A stretch of 64,000 bases of DNA from assembly GCA_014841595.1 (NCBI GenBank), contig JACYUE010000003.1:62001-126000 (forward strand), read 5' to 3'. The translations under genes were made by a program, and so were the position numbers. This document shows, piece after piece, positions 19,943 through 29,767 of the stretch; the first letter of the stretch is position 1, and each line of letters starts with the position of its first letter. The stretch is from Oxalobacteraceae sp. CFBP 8761. GTDB lineage: Bacteria; Pseudomonadota; Gammaproteobacteria; Burkholderiales; Burkholderiaceae_D. A model generated the notes under the pieces. That model saw nothing but the letters and a program-made list of their open reading frames with translations. It searched no databases and was not told the origin of the DNA.

Positions 19943-20062
19943 ATGTTCTCCGCCCGCCGTCTTGCCCGCTCCCCATTGATTGCCTCATGCGCCGCATTGC
20001 CGGTCGCCCCGCGCGCATTCGCCTTTGATCACATCAAGGTCTCGGATGTCTGGGGCCTGTAA
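19943..20062 (+). CDS. possible 39-aa secreted-type peptide between secB and gpsA
   Basis: Short frame from ATG 19943 to TAA 20060-20062. The product starts with basic residues and an Ala/Leu-rich core resembling a signal peptide ([20 protein letters not shown]), then only about 10 more residues. It has no strong ribosome site. It may be the start of a decayed exported protein, or chance. It ends 17 bases before gpsA. Confidence 0.25.
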   Translation: MFSARRLARSPLIASCAALPVAPRAFAFDHIKVSDVWGL

Positions 20063-20079
20063 TCCTCTGCAGGAGTTCC

Positions 20080-21108
20080 ATGCAACAGAATAAGCTCACC
20101 AAAATCACTGTCCTGGGCGCCGGCGCCTGGGGCACCGCCGTGGCCATCGCCCTGGCGGCGCGCCACGACGTGCTGCTGTGGGGCCGCAATCCCCAGCAGA
20201 TGCAGGACATCGACGCCGCGCGCGACAACCGCGCCTACCTGCCAGGCCATCCGCTGCCGGCATCCCTGCGCGTGAGCGCCGACTTCGACGCGGCGCTGGC
20301 CCATGTCGCCACGAGCGCGCCGGACGAGACGCCGCTCCTGATCCTGGCCTGCCCGGTGGCCGGCCTGCGCCCCCTGCTCGAACAATTGCGCGGTCGCTCG
20401 ATTCCCAACGTCGTCTGGCTGTGCAAGGGCTTCGAGGCCGGCACCGCCCTGCTGCCGCACCAGGTGGTCGCGCAAGTCCTGGGCGACGCCGTGCCGGGCG
20501 CAGCGCTGTCCGGCCCGTCGTTCGCCCAGGAAGTGGCGCGCGGCCTGCCGTGCGCGCTGACCGTCGCATCGAGCTCGCGCGCTTTACGTGAACGCGTCGT
20601 CGCGCTGGCGCACGGCGACAACCTGCGCGTGTATTCGTGCGACGACCTGGTCGGCGTGGAAGTCGGCGGCGCCGTCAAGAACGTGATGGCCATTGCCACT
20701 GGCACATCGGACGGCCTGGGCCTGGGCCTGAATGCCCGCGCCGCCCTGATCACGCGCGGACTGGCCGAGATCACGCGCCTGGGACTGGCGCTGGGCGCGC
20801 AGCCGGGCACGTTCATGGGCCTCAGTGGCATGGGCGACCTGATCCTGACGTGTACGGGCGATCTGTCGCGTAACCGGCGCGTGGGCCTGGCGCTGGCAGA
20901 AGGCAAGGCGCTGGCGACCATCGTGGCCGAGCTGGGCCATGTGGCCGAAGGCGTGCCATGTGCAAAAGCCGTGCGCGAACTGGCGCACAAGCTGGGTGTA
21001 GATATGCCGATCACCGAGGCGGTGGCTGGCGTGCTGTTTGATGGGGTGGATGCAGCGCGAACGGCGGCGGGTTTGCTGGCAAGGGATCCGCGGATCGAAG
21101 TCGCGTAA
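20080..21108 (+). CDS. gpsA: glycerol-3-phosphate dehydrogenase [NAD(P)+]
   Basis: Reduces dihydroxyacetone phosphate to sn-glycerol 3-phosphate for phospholipid synthesis. The 342 residues have the Rossmann loop [15 protein letters not shown], the substrate region [14 protein letters not shown], the catalytic Lys in [13 protein letters not shown] and [22 protein letters not shown] ribosome site (AGGAG) precedes ATG 20080. Placement after secB is standard for betaproteobacteria. Confidence 0.97.
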   Translation: MQQNKLTKITVLGAGAWGTAVAIALAARHDVLLWGRNPQQMQDIDAARDNRAYLPGHPLPASLRVSADFDAALAHVATSAPDETPLLILACPVAGLRPLLEQLRGRSIPNVVWLCKGFEAGTALLPHQVVAQVLGDAVPGAALSGPSFAQEVARGLPCALTVASSSRALRERVVALAHGDNLRVYSCDDLVGVEVGGAVKNVMAIATGTSDGLGLGLNARAALITRGLAEITRLGLALGAQPGTFMGLSGMGDLILTCTGDLSRNRRVGLALAEGKALATIVAELGHVAEGVPCAKAVRELAHKLGVDMPITEAVAGVLFDGVDAARTAAGLLARDPRIEVA

Positions 21109-21208
21109 AGCGTGGCGTGGCGTGCCGGATGATCTCGCCGCCAACCATCACCGCGTGGACGGCATAGCCGTCCACCCTACGTATCAAGCAATTTGTCGGA
21201 GCCGCGTA

Positions 21209-21550
21209 TCAGGCAGCTTGCTGCGGCCCGATCAGAATGGTCATGAGCGCCACTGCGTCCTTCACGGCGCGGACCGTGTGCGGCACACCACCGCTCAGAT
21301 ACACCATTTCGTTGGGCAGCAGCGACGTCGTTGCTCCATGCGCATCGACGGCGATTTCGCCTTCCAGGCACAGTACCGTCACTTCGCCATCGACCCGGTG
21401 CTCGGGAATGGGGCGTTCCACCGGCAGTACCAGCCGGATCAGTTCCATATGCTCGGTCTTGACCAGGGCCACCGAGGTGAAATGGGCGATATCGTTATCG
21501 CCGCGTTGCAATGCGATTTTCTCGCCGGATGTAGCGTGATGCAAGGCCAT
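21209..21550 (-). CDS. cupin-domain protein
   Basis: Single-domain cupin of 113 aa. Double-stranded beta-helix pattern with ERPIPEHRVDGEVTVLCLEGEIAVD and a later PNEMVYLSGGVPHTVRAVKDAV holding His and Glu residues that usually bind metal. The start at 21550 follows a strong GAGGAGGGC ribosome site; the longer frame to 21688 overlaps the next gene. The substrate cannot be told. It lies 11 bases after the DUF2461 gene, with which it is probably transcribed. Confidence 0.85.
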   Translation of the reverse strand: MALHHATSGEKIALQRGDNDIAHFTSVALVKTEHMELIRLVLPVERPIPEHRVDGEVTVLCLEGEIAVDAHGATTSLLPNEMVYLSGGVPHTVRAVKDAVALMTILIGPQQAA

Positions 21551-21561
21551 GTCGCCCTCCT

Positions 21562-22248
21562 CTATTCGTCGTGTTGTTCTGGAACGCTGCGCAGCCAGGT
21601 GACCAGCGCAAACGCGTCCTTGAATCCCTGCGCCAGTTGCGGCACCAGTTTTTCCGGCGCATTGAGCGCCAGATCGACTTCGGTCCACACGAAAAAGCTT
21701 TTCAGCTTCAGGTACTCGACATGCGGATGATCCGCATCGAAACCCTTTGGTGGACGCTGCAACTTGTCCTCGTCCAGGAGGTCACCATAGGTGGCGCGGA
21801 GATGCTTATTCTTCAACATTTTGCCAAAACCCGTCGCATCGTTGACCACGTGCTCACGAATGGCCTTCAGGCGCGGGGGTGGCGGCAGGTATTCGCCGAC
21901 GCCAAAACCGAGCTTGCCGCTGGCATCGATCTGGAAATAATAGGTCGAGCCACCGCCTGCACTGGGCCGGCGCTTGTCGTTCGGCGTGATACCGGCCGAG
22001 AAGCGCGTCTTGTACGGCGTTTTGTTCTTTGAAAAGCGAATGTCGCGGTTGATGCGGAACATCGCCTTCTTCGGGTTGCAGGCCGCGACCTGCTTGTCGA
22101 AGGCCGTGATGGCCCGGATCAGTTCAGTGACAACCTCCTGGAATTCTTCGCGCAGGATATCGTAGCGCGGCTTGTTCATGATGAACCAGGGGCGGTTATT
22201 GCTCTCGGTCAGTTCGTTCAAGTATTGCGTCAGGTCGCGCAGGTGCAT
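21562..22248 (-). CDS. DUF2461 (TIGR02453 family) protein
   Basis: Conserved protein of unknown biochemical function. The 228 residues begin with the family pattern LRDLTQYLNELTESNNRPWFIMNKPRYD and contain FRINRDIRFSKNKTPYKTRFSAGI, then GGSTYYFQID and GEYLPPPPRLKAIREH. ATG at 22248 is chosen; the longer frame to 22344 runs into the protease gene. Confidence 0.9.
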   Translation of the reverse strand: MHLRDLTQYLNELTESNNRPWFIMNKPRYDILREEFQEVVTELIRAITAFDKQVAACNPKKAMFRINRDIRFSKNKTPYKTRFSAGITPNDKRRPSAGGGSTYYFQIDASGKLGFGVGEYLPPPPRLKAIREHVVNDATGFGKMLKNKHLRATYGDLLDEDKLQRPPKGFDADHPHVEYLKLKSFFVWTEVDLALNAPEKLVPQLAQGFKDAFALVTWLRSVPEQHDE

Positions 22249-22276
22249 GTGGGTCCGAAAATAAAATTCAAGAAGT

Positions 22277-23488
22277 TCAGGGCGTCTGGCGTGGACGGCG
22301 GCCGACCTTGACGGCGATCGCTGTTTCACGCCCCTGGCGCACAATCGTCATTGGTACGGACGCGCCCGGCTCGAGCTGGGCCACCAGCTTGAGCATCTCG
22401 CTCGTGTCAGCCACTTTTTTACCAGCAACTGCCACCAGGATGTCGCCCGGCTGAATCCCGGCGCGCTCGGCCGGCCCGCCGCGCACCACGCCGGCAATCA
22501 TGGCGCCGCTGCGTTTGGACAAGCCAAAGCTCTCGACCATTTCGGGCGTGATGTCCTGTGACTCGATGCCGATCCAGCCGCGCACTACCTCACCGTTCTT
22601 GACGATGGCGTCCAGCACGCTCTTGGCGGTGGACACGGGAATGGCAAACCCGATGCCCACCGAGCCGCCGCTCTGCGAATAAATCGCCGAGTTGATGCCA
22701 AGCAGGTGGCCATTGGTATCGACCAGCGCCCCGCCCGAGTTGCCGAAGTTGATCGCGGCATCGGTCTGGATGAAATTCTCGACGTGGTTGATGTGCAGGT
22801 TGTTACGCCCCAGCGCCGAGATGATCCCCATCGTGACCGTCTGGCCGACACCGAATGGGTTGCCGATGGCCAGTACCACGTCGCCCACGCGCGCCAGTTC
22901 CGGGTCGCCCAGCACCATCACCGGCAAGTTGCGCTCCTTGATGCGGATCACGGCCAGGTCGGTTTCCGGATCGGTGCCGACCAGCGTTGCCGCTGCCTTG
23001 CGGCCATCGGCCAGGCCCACCTCGATCGCATCGGCGCCATCGATCACATGGAAATTGGTGACGATGTACCCGTCGCTGCTGACGATGACGCCCGAGCCGA
23101 GGCTGGCCAGCTGCTCGGCCTGCGGCGCGCGGTCGCCGCCGAAGAACCGGCGAAACAGCGGGTCTTTCAGCAGCGGATGCGCCTCGCGCGACGCCTTGCT
23201 CGTGTAGATATTGACTACCGACGACATCGCCTTGGCGGCAGCGTCGCGGTAGCTGCCGGTGGCGGGCCGGGGTGGCGCCTGCAGCATGGGCACCGGTTTG
23301 CCCGGGGTACCCACCTGCACTTGCTTCGGTGCCGGCGTCGATTCGAGCCAGCCCGGCCGCAACGCGGCCACGACAAACCAGATGGCCAGCGCTACCGTAA
23401 CCGTTTGCGCAAACAGCAGCCAGGAACGGACCCAGAAACGCCGCAACGGATGCGGGGGCCTTATGTCGCGGACGATGTCATCTTTCAC
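22277..23488 (-). CDS. DegS/DegQ-like membrane-anchored serine protease (S1C, one PDZ)
   Basis: Trypsin-like envelope-stress protease. The 403 residues show one N-terminal TM helix (about 20-43), a proline-rich linker, the protease domain with triad His147 (TNFHVIDG), Asp177 (TDLAVIRI) and Ser251 ([11 protein letters not shown]), and a single PDZ domain (about 300-395). One PDZ plus an anchor fits DegS/AlgW better than the two-PDZ DegP. The GTG start overlaps the mscL stop (GTGA), so the two are translationally coupled. Confidence 0.92.
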   Translation of the reverse strand: MKDDIVRDIRPPHPLRRFWVRSWLLFAQTVTVALAIWFVVAALRPGWLESTPAPKQVQVGTPGKPVPMLQAPPRPATGSYRDAAAKAMSSVVNIYTSKASREAHPLLKDPLFRRFFGGDRAPQAEQLASLGSGVIVSSDGYIVTNFHVIDGADAIEVGLADGRKAAATLVGTDPETDLAVIRIKERNLPVMVLGDPELARVGDVVLAIGNPFGVGQTVTMGIISALGRNNLHINHVENFIQTDAAINFGNSGGALVDTNGHLLGINSAIYSQSGGSVGIGFAIPVSTAKSVLDAIVKNGEVVRGWIGIESQDITPEMVESFGLSKRSGAMIAGVVRGGPAERAGIQPGDILVAVAGKKVADTSEMLKLVAQLEPGASVPMTIVRQGRETAIAVKVGRRPRQTP

Positions 23489-23898
23489 TTTTTGAGGGCG
23501 TCCCGGATCTCGCGCAGCAGCAGTACGTCTTCAGGCGTGGCGGCCGGTGTCGGTGCTTCGACGGGGCCACGCAGGCGGTTCATCAGGCGCACCATCTGGA
23601 AGATGACAAATGCAAGAAGGATAAAGTTCAGCATGATCGTCAAGAAATTACCGTACGCCAGCACGGCCCCTGCCTTTTGCGCCTCGGCAAGTGGTAGGTT
23701 ATAGCCCTGGCCATTGAGGGGGATGTAATAATTGGCGAAATCAAGACCACCGAACATCGCGCCGATCGGCGGCATGATGACGTCCTTGACCAGCGAATCG
23801 ACGATACGGCCGAAGGCCCCACCGATGATCACGCCGACGGCCAGGTCCATCACATTGCCGCGCATCGCAAACTTCTTGAATTCGTCCATCATTGCCAT
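23485..23898 (-). CDS. mscL: large-conductance mechanosensitive channel MscL
   Basis: Homopentameric osmotic safety valve in the inner membrane. The 137 residues hold the amphipathic N-terminal [43 protein letters not shown] with TM1, a periplasmic loop, TM2 ([23 protein letters not shown]) and a C-terminal helical bundle ([15 protein letters not shown]). Confidence 0.97.
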   Translation of the reverse strand: MAMMDEFKKFAMRGNVMDLAVGVIIGGAFGRIVDSLVKDVIMPPIGAMFGGLDFANYYIPLNGQGYNLPLAEAQKAGAVLAYGNFLTIMLNFILLAFVIFQMVRLMNRLRGPVEAPTPAATPEDVLLLREIRDALKK

Positions 23899-24054
23899 GA
23901 CTAACCCCTCTCATTGTTGTTGAAATAAGTCGTTGCATGATAACCGATGCCTTTCGGTGGCGGCGTCAACCGAGGCACAAGTGTGGTGCAAAAGACCATT
24001 TTTGCAAGGCGTGTAGGCAAGACAATATTTTTTCTATAGGTGTTGCCGTTCACA

Positions 24055-24060
24055 TATAAT
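24055..24060 (+). promoter_or_regulatory. possible -10 of the petABC operon
   Basis: Perfect TATAAT 62 bases before the petA start. The hexamer 17 bp upstream (TTCTAT) is a poor -35, so the call is tentative. Confidence 0.4.
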
Positions 24061-24122
24061 TTTGCAAGCTGGAAGCTCGGACTTAATTCTTATAATTCGT
24101 ATATTCACGGAGTGGGGTTGGT

Positions 24123-24737
24123 ATGAGTACTCAAAAGCAGGTCGATCCTGGTCGACGGGGCTTGCTGGTCGCGACATGCGCCGCAGGCGGCGTCGTCGGC
24201 GTGGCCACGGCGGGAGCCCTGGTCAGCACCTTCCAGCCATCCGAGCGCGCCAAGGCCGCAGGCGCACCGGTTGAAGTCGATATCGGCGACGTCGCCCCCG
24301 GCGAAATGAAAGTCGTCGAATGGCGCGGCAAGCCGGTCTGGATTCTGCGCCGTACCCCGGCCATGATGGCCACGCTCGACAAAGACCAGGACGAACTGGC
24401 CGACCCCGCCTCCGAAAAGATATTCCAGCTCGAGATGCCGGAATACTGCAAGAACCCCCACCGCTCGCGCGTCGAACACAAGGAAGTGCTGGTCACCGTG
24501 GGCATCTGCTCGCACCTGGGCTGTTCGCCCTCGTCGCGCCTGGCCGCCGGCCCGCAGCCGAACCTGCCCAACGACTGGCCGGGCGGCTTCCTGTGCCCGT
24601 GCCATGGCTCGACCTTCGATCTGTCCGCACGCGTCTTCAAGAACAAGCCGGCGCCGACGAATATGGACGTTCCCCCGTACATGTATCTCTCCGATAGCAG
24701 GATCGTGATCGGCAAAGACGAGAAAGGCGAGGCATAA
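24123..24737 (+). CDS. petA: ubiquinol-cytochrome c reductase Rieske iron-sulfur subunit
   Basis: [2Fe-2S] subunit of respiratory complex III, which takes the first electron from ubiquinol. The 204 residues have a twin-arginine N-terminus (PGRRGLLVAT) and one TM helix. The Rieske box pairs are CSHLGCSPSS and CPCHGSTFDLSARVF, with the Cys and His cluster ligands. First of petABC; petB follows after 2 bases. Confidence 0.97.
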   Translation: MSTQKQVDPGRRGLLVATCAAGGVVGVATAGALVSTFQPSERAKAAGAPVEVDIGDVAPGEMKVVEWRGKPVWILRRTPAMMATLDKDQDELADPASEKIFQLEMPEYCKNPHRSRVEHKEVLVTVGICSHLGCSPSSRLAAGPQPNLPNDWPGGFLCPCHGSTFDLSARVFKNKPAPTNMDVPPYMYLSDSRIVIGKDEKGEA

Positions 24738-24739
24738 CC

Positions 24740-26152
24740 ATGGGCGCGTTCAAGGAGACAAAGCTGCCCGCCGATGCACCGGCGGCCCGGAAGGCACTGG
24801 CCTGGGTCGACGACCGCTTTCCGGCCACCAAGCTGTGGAACGATCAGTGGGGCAAGTACCACGCGCCCAAGAATTTCAACGTCTGGTATCTGTTCGGTTC
24901 GCTCTCGGCCTTGGTCCTGGTGCTGCAGATCGTCACCGGCATTTTCCTGACGATGCACTACAAGCCCGACGCGACGCTGGCCTTCGGCTCGGTCGAGTAC
25001 ATCATGCGCGAAGTGCCGTGGGGCTGGCTGGTGCGCTACATGCACTCGACCGGCGCGTCGGCCTTCTTCATCGTCGTCTACCTGCACATGGCGCGCGGCC
25101 TCATGTACGGCTCGTACCGCAAACCGCGCGAGCTGGTCTGGCTGTTCGGCTTCGGCATCTTTTTATGCCTGATGGCCGAGGCGTTCTTCGGCTACCTGCT
25201 GCCGTGGGGCCAGATGTCGTACTGGGGCGCGCAGGTGATCGTCAACCTGTTCGGCGCGATTCCCGTCATCGGCAGCGATTTGTCGCTGTGGATCCGCGGC
25301 GATTACGTGGTGTCGGACGCCACGCTGAACCGCTTCTTCGCCTTCCACGTGATCGCCCTGCCCCTGGTCATCATCGGCCTGGTCGTGGCCCACCTGACGG
25401 CGCTGCACGAGGTGGGTTCGAACAATCCGGACGGCATCGAAGTCAAGGACCACATCGGCCCGGACGGCTACCCGCTCGACACGATCCCGTCGCACCCGTA
25501 CTACACCACCAAGGATCTGTTCGGCGTCAGCGTGTTCCTGCTGCTGTTCTCGGCGGTCGTGTTCTTCGCCCCAGAGATGGGCGGCTACTTCCTCGAGTAC
25601 AACAACTTCCTGCCGGCCGACTCGATGAAAACCCCGTCGCACATCGCGCCGACCTGGTACTTCACGCCGTTCTACTCGGTGCTGCGCGCCACGACGGCCG
25701 ACTTCATGTACGTGCTGATGGCAGCGGTCGCGGCCTACGTCGTCTTCATCTGGTTCAAGTCGCGCCTGGCCTTCACGACCAAGGCAATCATCGCCGTGGT
25801 CGGCCTGCTGCTGGTCATCGGCATGCTGCCGCAAGTGCTCGACGCCAAGTTCTGGGGCGTGGTGCTGTTCGGCTCGTCGGTGATGATCATTGCCGGCATG
25901 CCATGGCTGGATCACTCGCCGGCCCGCTCGCTGCGCTACCGTCCCGACTGGCACAAGTGGGTGTATGCGGTGTTTGCCGTGGTGTTCGTGACGCTGGGCT
26001 ACCTGGGCACGCAATTGCCGACGGCCGCGTTCACGCTGATCTCGCAAGTGTGCACGCTGGCGTACTTCGGGTTCTTCCTCCTGATGCCGTGGTGGAGCAC
26101 GATGGGCACCTTCAAGCCGGTGCCGACCCGTGTCACCTTCACCCCGCACTGA
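24740..26152 (+). CDS. petB: ubiquinol-cytochrome c reductase cytochrome b
   Basis: Membrane core of the bc1 complex carrying hemes bL and bH and the Qo and Qi sites. The 470 residues hold eight or more TM helices, two histidine pairs (for example VRYMHSTGASAFFIVVYLHMARG and FFAFHVIALPLVIIGLVVAHL) and the Qo-site motif PEMGGYFLEYNNF (PEWY replaced by PEMG at this place, as in some proteobacteria). A C-terminal extension beyond the core matches proteobacterial forms. Confidence 0.97.
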   Translation: MGAFKETKLPADAPAARKALAWVDDRFPATKLWNDQWGKYHAPKNFNVWYLFGSLSALVLVLQIVTGIFLTMHYKPDATLAFGSVEYIMREVPWGWLVRYMHSTGASAFFIVVYLHMARGLMYGSYRKPRELVWLFGFGIFLCLMAEAFFGYLLPWGQMSYWGAQVIVNLFGAIPVIGSDLSLWIRGDYVVSDATLNRFFAFHVIALPLVIIGLVVAHLTALHEVGSNNPDGIEVKDHIGPDGYPLDTIPSHPYYTTKDLFGVSVFLLLFSAVVFFAPEMGGYFLEYNNFLPADSMKTPSHIAPTWYFTPFYSVLRATTADFMYVLMAAVAAYVVFIWFKSRLAFTTKAIIAVVGLLLVIGMLPQVLDAKFWGVVLFGSSVMIIAGMPWLDHSPARSLRYRPDWHKWVYAVFAVVFVTLGYLGTQLPTAAFTLISQVCTLAYFGFFLLMPWWSTMGTFKPVPTRVTFTPH

Positions 26153-26182
26153 CGCCTTCGGACCCGCGCACAAGGACATCCC

Positions 26183-26947
26183 ATGACATTGCTTGTGAAA
26201 AAACTGCTCGCCATCCTGGCCCTGGCGCCCGGCCTGGCATTCGCCGCCGAAGGCAGCTTCCCGCTCGACCGCGCCCCGGACCGCGCCGACCTGGCATCGC
26301 TGCAAAACGGCGCCAAGCTGTTCGTCAACCACTGCCTGAATTGCCACTCGGCTGCGTCGATGCGCTACAACCGCCTGCGCGACCTGGGCCTGACAGACGA
26401 CCAGATCCGGCAAAATTTGTTGTTTTCTGCCGACAAGGTCGGCGACATGATGACCACGGCCATGCGCCCGAACGATGCCAAGGCCTGGTTCGGCGCGGTG
26501 CCACCGGATTTGTCGGTCATTGCGCGGGCCAAGGCGTCGCCGGGCGGCTCGGGCGCCGACTACCTGTACACCTATCTGCGCACGTTCTACCAGGACGAGA
26601 CGCGCCCGACCGGCTGGAACAATATGGTGGTGCCGAATGTCGCGATGCCGCACGCGATGTGGCTGCAGCAGGGGATCCGCACGGCAAAGTTCACGAACCA
26701 GCCCGATCCGCATGAGCCCGGCAAGATGGTCCACACCTTCGCCGGCTTCGAGCAAGTGAACCCCGGCACCATGACCCAGCAGGAGTTCAACACCGCCACC
26801 GCCGACCTGGTTGCCTACATGGTCTGGATGGCCGAGCCGGCGCAGGCAACACGCAAGCGATTGGGGGCATTCGTGCTCCTGTTCCTGACGATTTTCGCCT
26901 TTTTGGCCTGGCGATTGAATGAATCGTACTGGAAAGAAGTGAAGTAA
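26183..26947 (+). CDS. petC: ubiquinol-cytochrome c reductase cytochrome c1
   Basis: Periplasm-facing heme c subunit of complex III. The 254 residues have a signal peptide (cleavage near AFAAEG), the heme site CLNCHSAASMRYNRL, a Met-ligand region (MVVPNVAMPHAMW) and a C-terminal TM anchor (LGAFVLLFLTIFAFLAWRLNESYWKEVK). The periplasmic segment includes TYLRTFYQDETRPTGWNN, usual for this family. Confidence 0.97.
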   Translation: MTLLVKKLLAILALAPGLAFAAEGSFPLDRAPDRADLASLQNGAKLFVNHCLNCHSAASMRYNRLRDLGLTDDQIRQNLLFSADKVGDMMTTAMRPNDAKAWFGAVPPDLSVIARAKASPGGSGADYLYTYLRTFYQDETRPTGWNNMVVPNVAMPHAMWLQQGIRTAKFTNQPDPHEPGKMVHTFAGFEQVNPGTMTQQEFNTATADLVAYMVWMAEPAQATRKRLGAFVLLFLTIFAFLAWRLNESYWKEVK

Positions 26948-26970
26948 TTCGCTTTCGTTGTCCGGTTGGC

Positions 26971-26976
26971 TATAAT
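26971..26976 (+). promoter_or_regulatory. -10 element of the sspA promoter, with leader hairpin
   Basis: Perfect TATAAT 24 bases after the petC stop and 70 before the sspA ATG; the hexamer 17 bp upstream is TTCGCT, a weak -35. The leader then contains an inverted repeat (ggggtg ... cacccc, about 26995-27020) followed by a T-rich stretch, which could act as a terminator for petABC readthrough or as a leader hairpin. Confidence 0.55.
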
Positions 26977-27045
26977 ACGGGCAATCATTTCTCTGGGGTG
27001 AGTGCTCGGCGCTGCACCCCTTTGTTTCTTAAGGAACTATAAACC

Positions 27046-27657
27046 ATGATGGTTCTCTACTCCGGCACCACGTGCCCGTTCTCCCAACGCTGCCGCCTCG
27101 TCCTGTTCGAAAAGGGCATGGACTTCGAAGTGCGCGACGTCGACCTGTTCAACAAGCCGGAAGATATTTCGACGATGAACCCGTACGGCCAGGTCCCAAT
27201 CCTGGTCGAGCGCGAACTGATCCTGTACGAATCGAACATCATCAACGAGTACATCGACGAGCGCTTCCCGCATCCGCAACTGATGCCGGCCGACCCGCTG
27301 ATGCGCGCCCGTGCCCGCCTGATGCTGTTCAACTTTGAAAAAGAGCTGTTCGTCCACGTGCACACGCTGGAAAGCGAGCGCAACAAGTCGAACGACAAGA
27401 TCCACGACAAGGCCCGCACCGAAATCCGCGACCGCCTGACCACGCTGGCACCGCTGTTCCTGAAGAACAAGTACATGCTGGGTGACGAGTTCTCGATGCT
27501 CGACGTGGCCATCGCACCGCTGCTCTGGCGCCTGGACCACTACGGCATCGAACTGTCGAAGACGGCTGCACCGCTGATGAAGTACGCCGAGCGCATCTTC
27601 TCGCGCCCTGCCTACATCGAGGCGCTGACCCCGTCCGAGAAAGTGATGCGTCGTTGA
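27046..27657 (+). CDS. sspA: stringent starvation protein A (glutathione S-transferase fold)
   Basis: RNA-polymerase-associated regulator with a GST fold. The 203 residues start MMVLYSGTTCPFSQRCRLVLFEKGMDFEVRDVDL and contain NPYGQVPILVERELILYESNIINEYIDERFPHPQLMP, diagnostic of SspA. In this family it remodels transcription under starvation and acid stress. It is followed by sspB, as in most beta- and gammaproteobacteria. Confidence 0.95.
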   Translation: MMVLYSGTTCPFSQRCRLVLFEKGMDFEVRDVDLFNKPEDISTMNPYGQVPILVERELILYESNIINEYIDERFPHPQLMPADPLMRARARLMLFNFEKELFVHVHTLESERNKSNDKIHDKARTEIRDRLTTLAPLFLKNKYMLGDEFSMLDVAIAPLLWRLDHYGIELSKTAAPLMKYAERIFSRPAYIEALTPSEKVMRR

Positions 27658-27789
27658 TGGACCTGGGGCGGACTTGTTGCCGCCCCTGTCCTCAGCCGCA
27701 CCGTACGCGCCGGAATCGGACGTTCTTCGGGCGAATCCGATAGACTGGCGCGAACGCCCGTTTTGCCTGTATTGCTAGCCCATACCACC

Positions 27790-28296
27790 ATGTCAGAGAT
27801 CTCCACCAAACCCTACCTGCTGCGCGCCATCTACGAATGGTGCACCGACAGTGGCTTTACGCCTTACCTCGCAGTCAAGGTCGATGGATCGACGACGGTG
27901 CCGATGGAATACGTCCGCAAGGGCGAGATCATCCTGAACATCAGCTTCGGCGCCACCTCGGCACTGAAGATGGATAACGACGCTGTTCACTTCCGTGCAC
28001 GCTTCAACGGCGTGTCGCGCGAGATCTATATCCCTGTGCACAATGTGCTGGCGATTTATGCCAACGAGAATGGCCAGGGGATGGCGTTTGAAGTGGGTGC
28101 ATTGCCTGCTGCGTCGTCGGATGGGTCGTCGCCTGAAGTGGGTACGGCGCCTGCGGGGCCATCGCTGTCGGCGGTGCCATCAAAGGGCGTGGATTCGCCG
28201 GTGGTGCCGGATACGGAAGTGTCTGCCCCGCCATCGGGTGGCGATGACGAGCCACCGAAGAAGGGTGGACGACCGACCCTCACGCGGATCAAATAG
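27790..28296 (+). CDS. sspB: stringent starvation protein B / ClpXP adaptor
   Basis: Adaptor that delivers ssrA-tagged proteins to ClpXP. The 168 residues have the folded N-terminal domain (KPYLLRAIYEWCTDSGFTPYLAV, VPMEYVRKGEIILNIS, ALKMDNDAVHFRARFNG) and a long flexible Pro/Ser/Ala tail. The tail ends in a short basic motif (KKGGRPTLTRIK) like the ClpX-binding tail of known SspB. ATG at 27790 (MSEISTK) is chosen over an in-frame extension to 27763. Confidence 0.95.
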   Translation: MSEISTKPYLLRAIYEWCTDSGFTPYLAVKVDGSTTVPMEYVRKGEIILNISFGATSALKMDNDAVHFRARFNGVSREIYIPVHNVLAIYANENGQGMAFEVGALPAASSDGSSPEVGTAPAGPSLSAVPSKGVDSPVVPDTEVSAPPSGGDDEPPKKGGRPTLTRIK

Positions 28297-28322
28297 CGTA
28301 TAATTCTTGCTCTAAAGATCAC

Positions 28323-28398
<76 letters not shown>

Positions 28399-28416
28399 AA
28401 ATTTAGCTTTGAAAAC

Positions 28417-28447
28417 AATGCCTTAGGTGATTTTCACCTAAGGCATT
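28417..28447 (+). terminator. hairpin just downstream of tRNA-Thr, inside the island
   Basis: Perfect 14-bp arms (28417-28430 and 28434-28447) around TTT, followed by a T-rich stretch. It provides a terminator for the tRNA in place of the one displaced to 38171-38205. Confidence 0.7.
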
Positions 28448-28468
28448 TGTCTTTGTGAATCTTCAACA

Positions 28469-28485
28469 GGTACACTTTAGGTACA
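28469..28485 (+). other. possible integrase arm-type sites, left end
   Basis: Two direct GGTACA hexamers (28469-28474 and 28480-28485), 11 bp start to start, between attL and the integrase gene. The same arrangement recurs at 37978-37994 near the right end. Confidence 0.5.
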
Positions 28486-28506
28486 GCTACAGATCACAGA
28501 GGTTCA

Positions 28507-29571
28507 ATGGCAACGTTCGTCAAGACCGACTCAGGTACATGGAAAGCCATCATCCGCAAGCAAGGATGGCCCATTACTTCAAAAACTTTTCGTACCAAAC
28601 GAGACGCCACAGACTGGGCGCGCAACACCGAAGATGGCATGGTACGCGGTGTCTATATCTCGAGGACCGGTGCAGAGCGTCTGACAGTCAAAGACGCTTT
28701 GCAAAGGTACTTGTTGGAGGTCACGCCTACCAAGAAGCCGACTACTCAGCGCAGTGAGAAAATCACAGCCGAGCACCTGACCGGCTTTCTGGGCAAGTAC
28801 TCAATGGCTGCCCTCTCGAGCGACCTGGTCGCGTCCTATCGTGATCATCGTATTGGCGCCGGCAAGTCGAACAACACCGTGCGTATAGAGTTGGCCTTGC
28901 TAAGCAATCTGTTCACGATCGCGATTCAGGAGTGGGGCCTTGGGCTTTCTCACAACCCAGTCGCTGCAATCCGAAAGCCCAGTCCTGGCAAAGGACGTGA
29001 CCGTCGCTTGAATGCAACCGAGGAACAGCGTTTATTGAACGCGGTCGACCAGTACAGTAATCCCATGCTTGGCTGGATCGTCCGCATTGCGATCGAGACA
29101 GGCATGCGTCAGTCTGAAATCCTGAACCTACGGAAACCGCAGCTGGACTTGACTGCTCGTGTTGTCCGGCTCTCGGACACCAAGAACGATTCAGCGCGTA
29201 CAGTCCCGCTGACGATCTCCGCCACAGCAGCCTTCAAGGCAGCACTCGAAAATCCCTTGCGACCGAAGGATAGCGAGCTCGTGTTCTTCGGAGAGCCAGG
29301 CAAAGACGGGAAGCGCCGCCCCTATCAGTTCACGAAGGTCTGGGCCGAAATCAAAGACGCTCTCGGGATCGCTGACCTCCACTTCCATGACCTGCGCCAT
29401 GAAGCAGTAAGCCGCCTTGTTGAAGGAGGGCTCAGTGATCAGGAGGTGGCTTCGATTAGTGGGCACAAGTCCATGCAGATGCTTCGACGATATACGCACC
29501 TTCGAGCCGAGGACCTGGTCACAAAGCTTGATCGTTTGAAAAAAAATCCTCCGGCTCCGCAAGACCTTTAG
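28507..29571 (+). CDS. tyrosine-type site-specific integrase of the island
   Basis: Catalyses integration and excision at tRNA-Thr. The 354 residues have an N-terminal arm-binding domain (1-60), a SAM-like core-binding domain (about 60-155) and the catalytic domain. Catalytic residues are Arg201 (TGMRQSEIL), His294/Arg297 (HDLRH), His320 (SGHKS) and the Tyr329 nucleophile (RRYTHL). It lies 108 bases after the tRNA, pointing into the island, the usual position for tRNA-targeting integrases. Confidence 0.95.
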   Translation: MATFVKTDSGTWKAIIRKQGWPITSKTFRTKRDATDWARNTEDGMVRGVYISRTGAERLTVKDALQRYLLEVTPTKKPTTQRSEKITAEHLTGFLGKYSMAALSSDLVASYRDHRIGAGKSNNTVRIELALLSNLFTIAIQEWGLGLSHNPVAAIRKPSPGKGRDRRLNATEEQRLLNAVDQYSNPMLGWIVRIAIETGMRQSEILNLRKPQLDLTARVVRLSDTKNDSARTVPLTISATAAFKAALENPLRPKDSELVFFGEPGKDGKRRPYQFTKVWAEIKDALGIADLHFHDLRHEAVSRLVEGGLSDQEVASISGHKSMQMLRRYTHLRAEDLVTKLDRLKKNPPAPQDL

Positions 29572-29767
29572 CGCCAGACTCTACCTTGATTTTGCACAAA
29601 ATTGCGCTCCCACGCGTGGGCTCAGTCAAACGTGCCCGCGCCACAGCGATGGCGGACAAAATTTATCGCTTCAAGCGAATTCTTCACAAAATGCAGCAGG
29701 ATTTGAAGTTGCGCCAGCATAAAAGCTTCGTATTCTTTCGATACCCACCGTAACGAAAGGATCAGAA

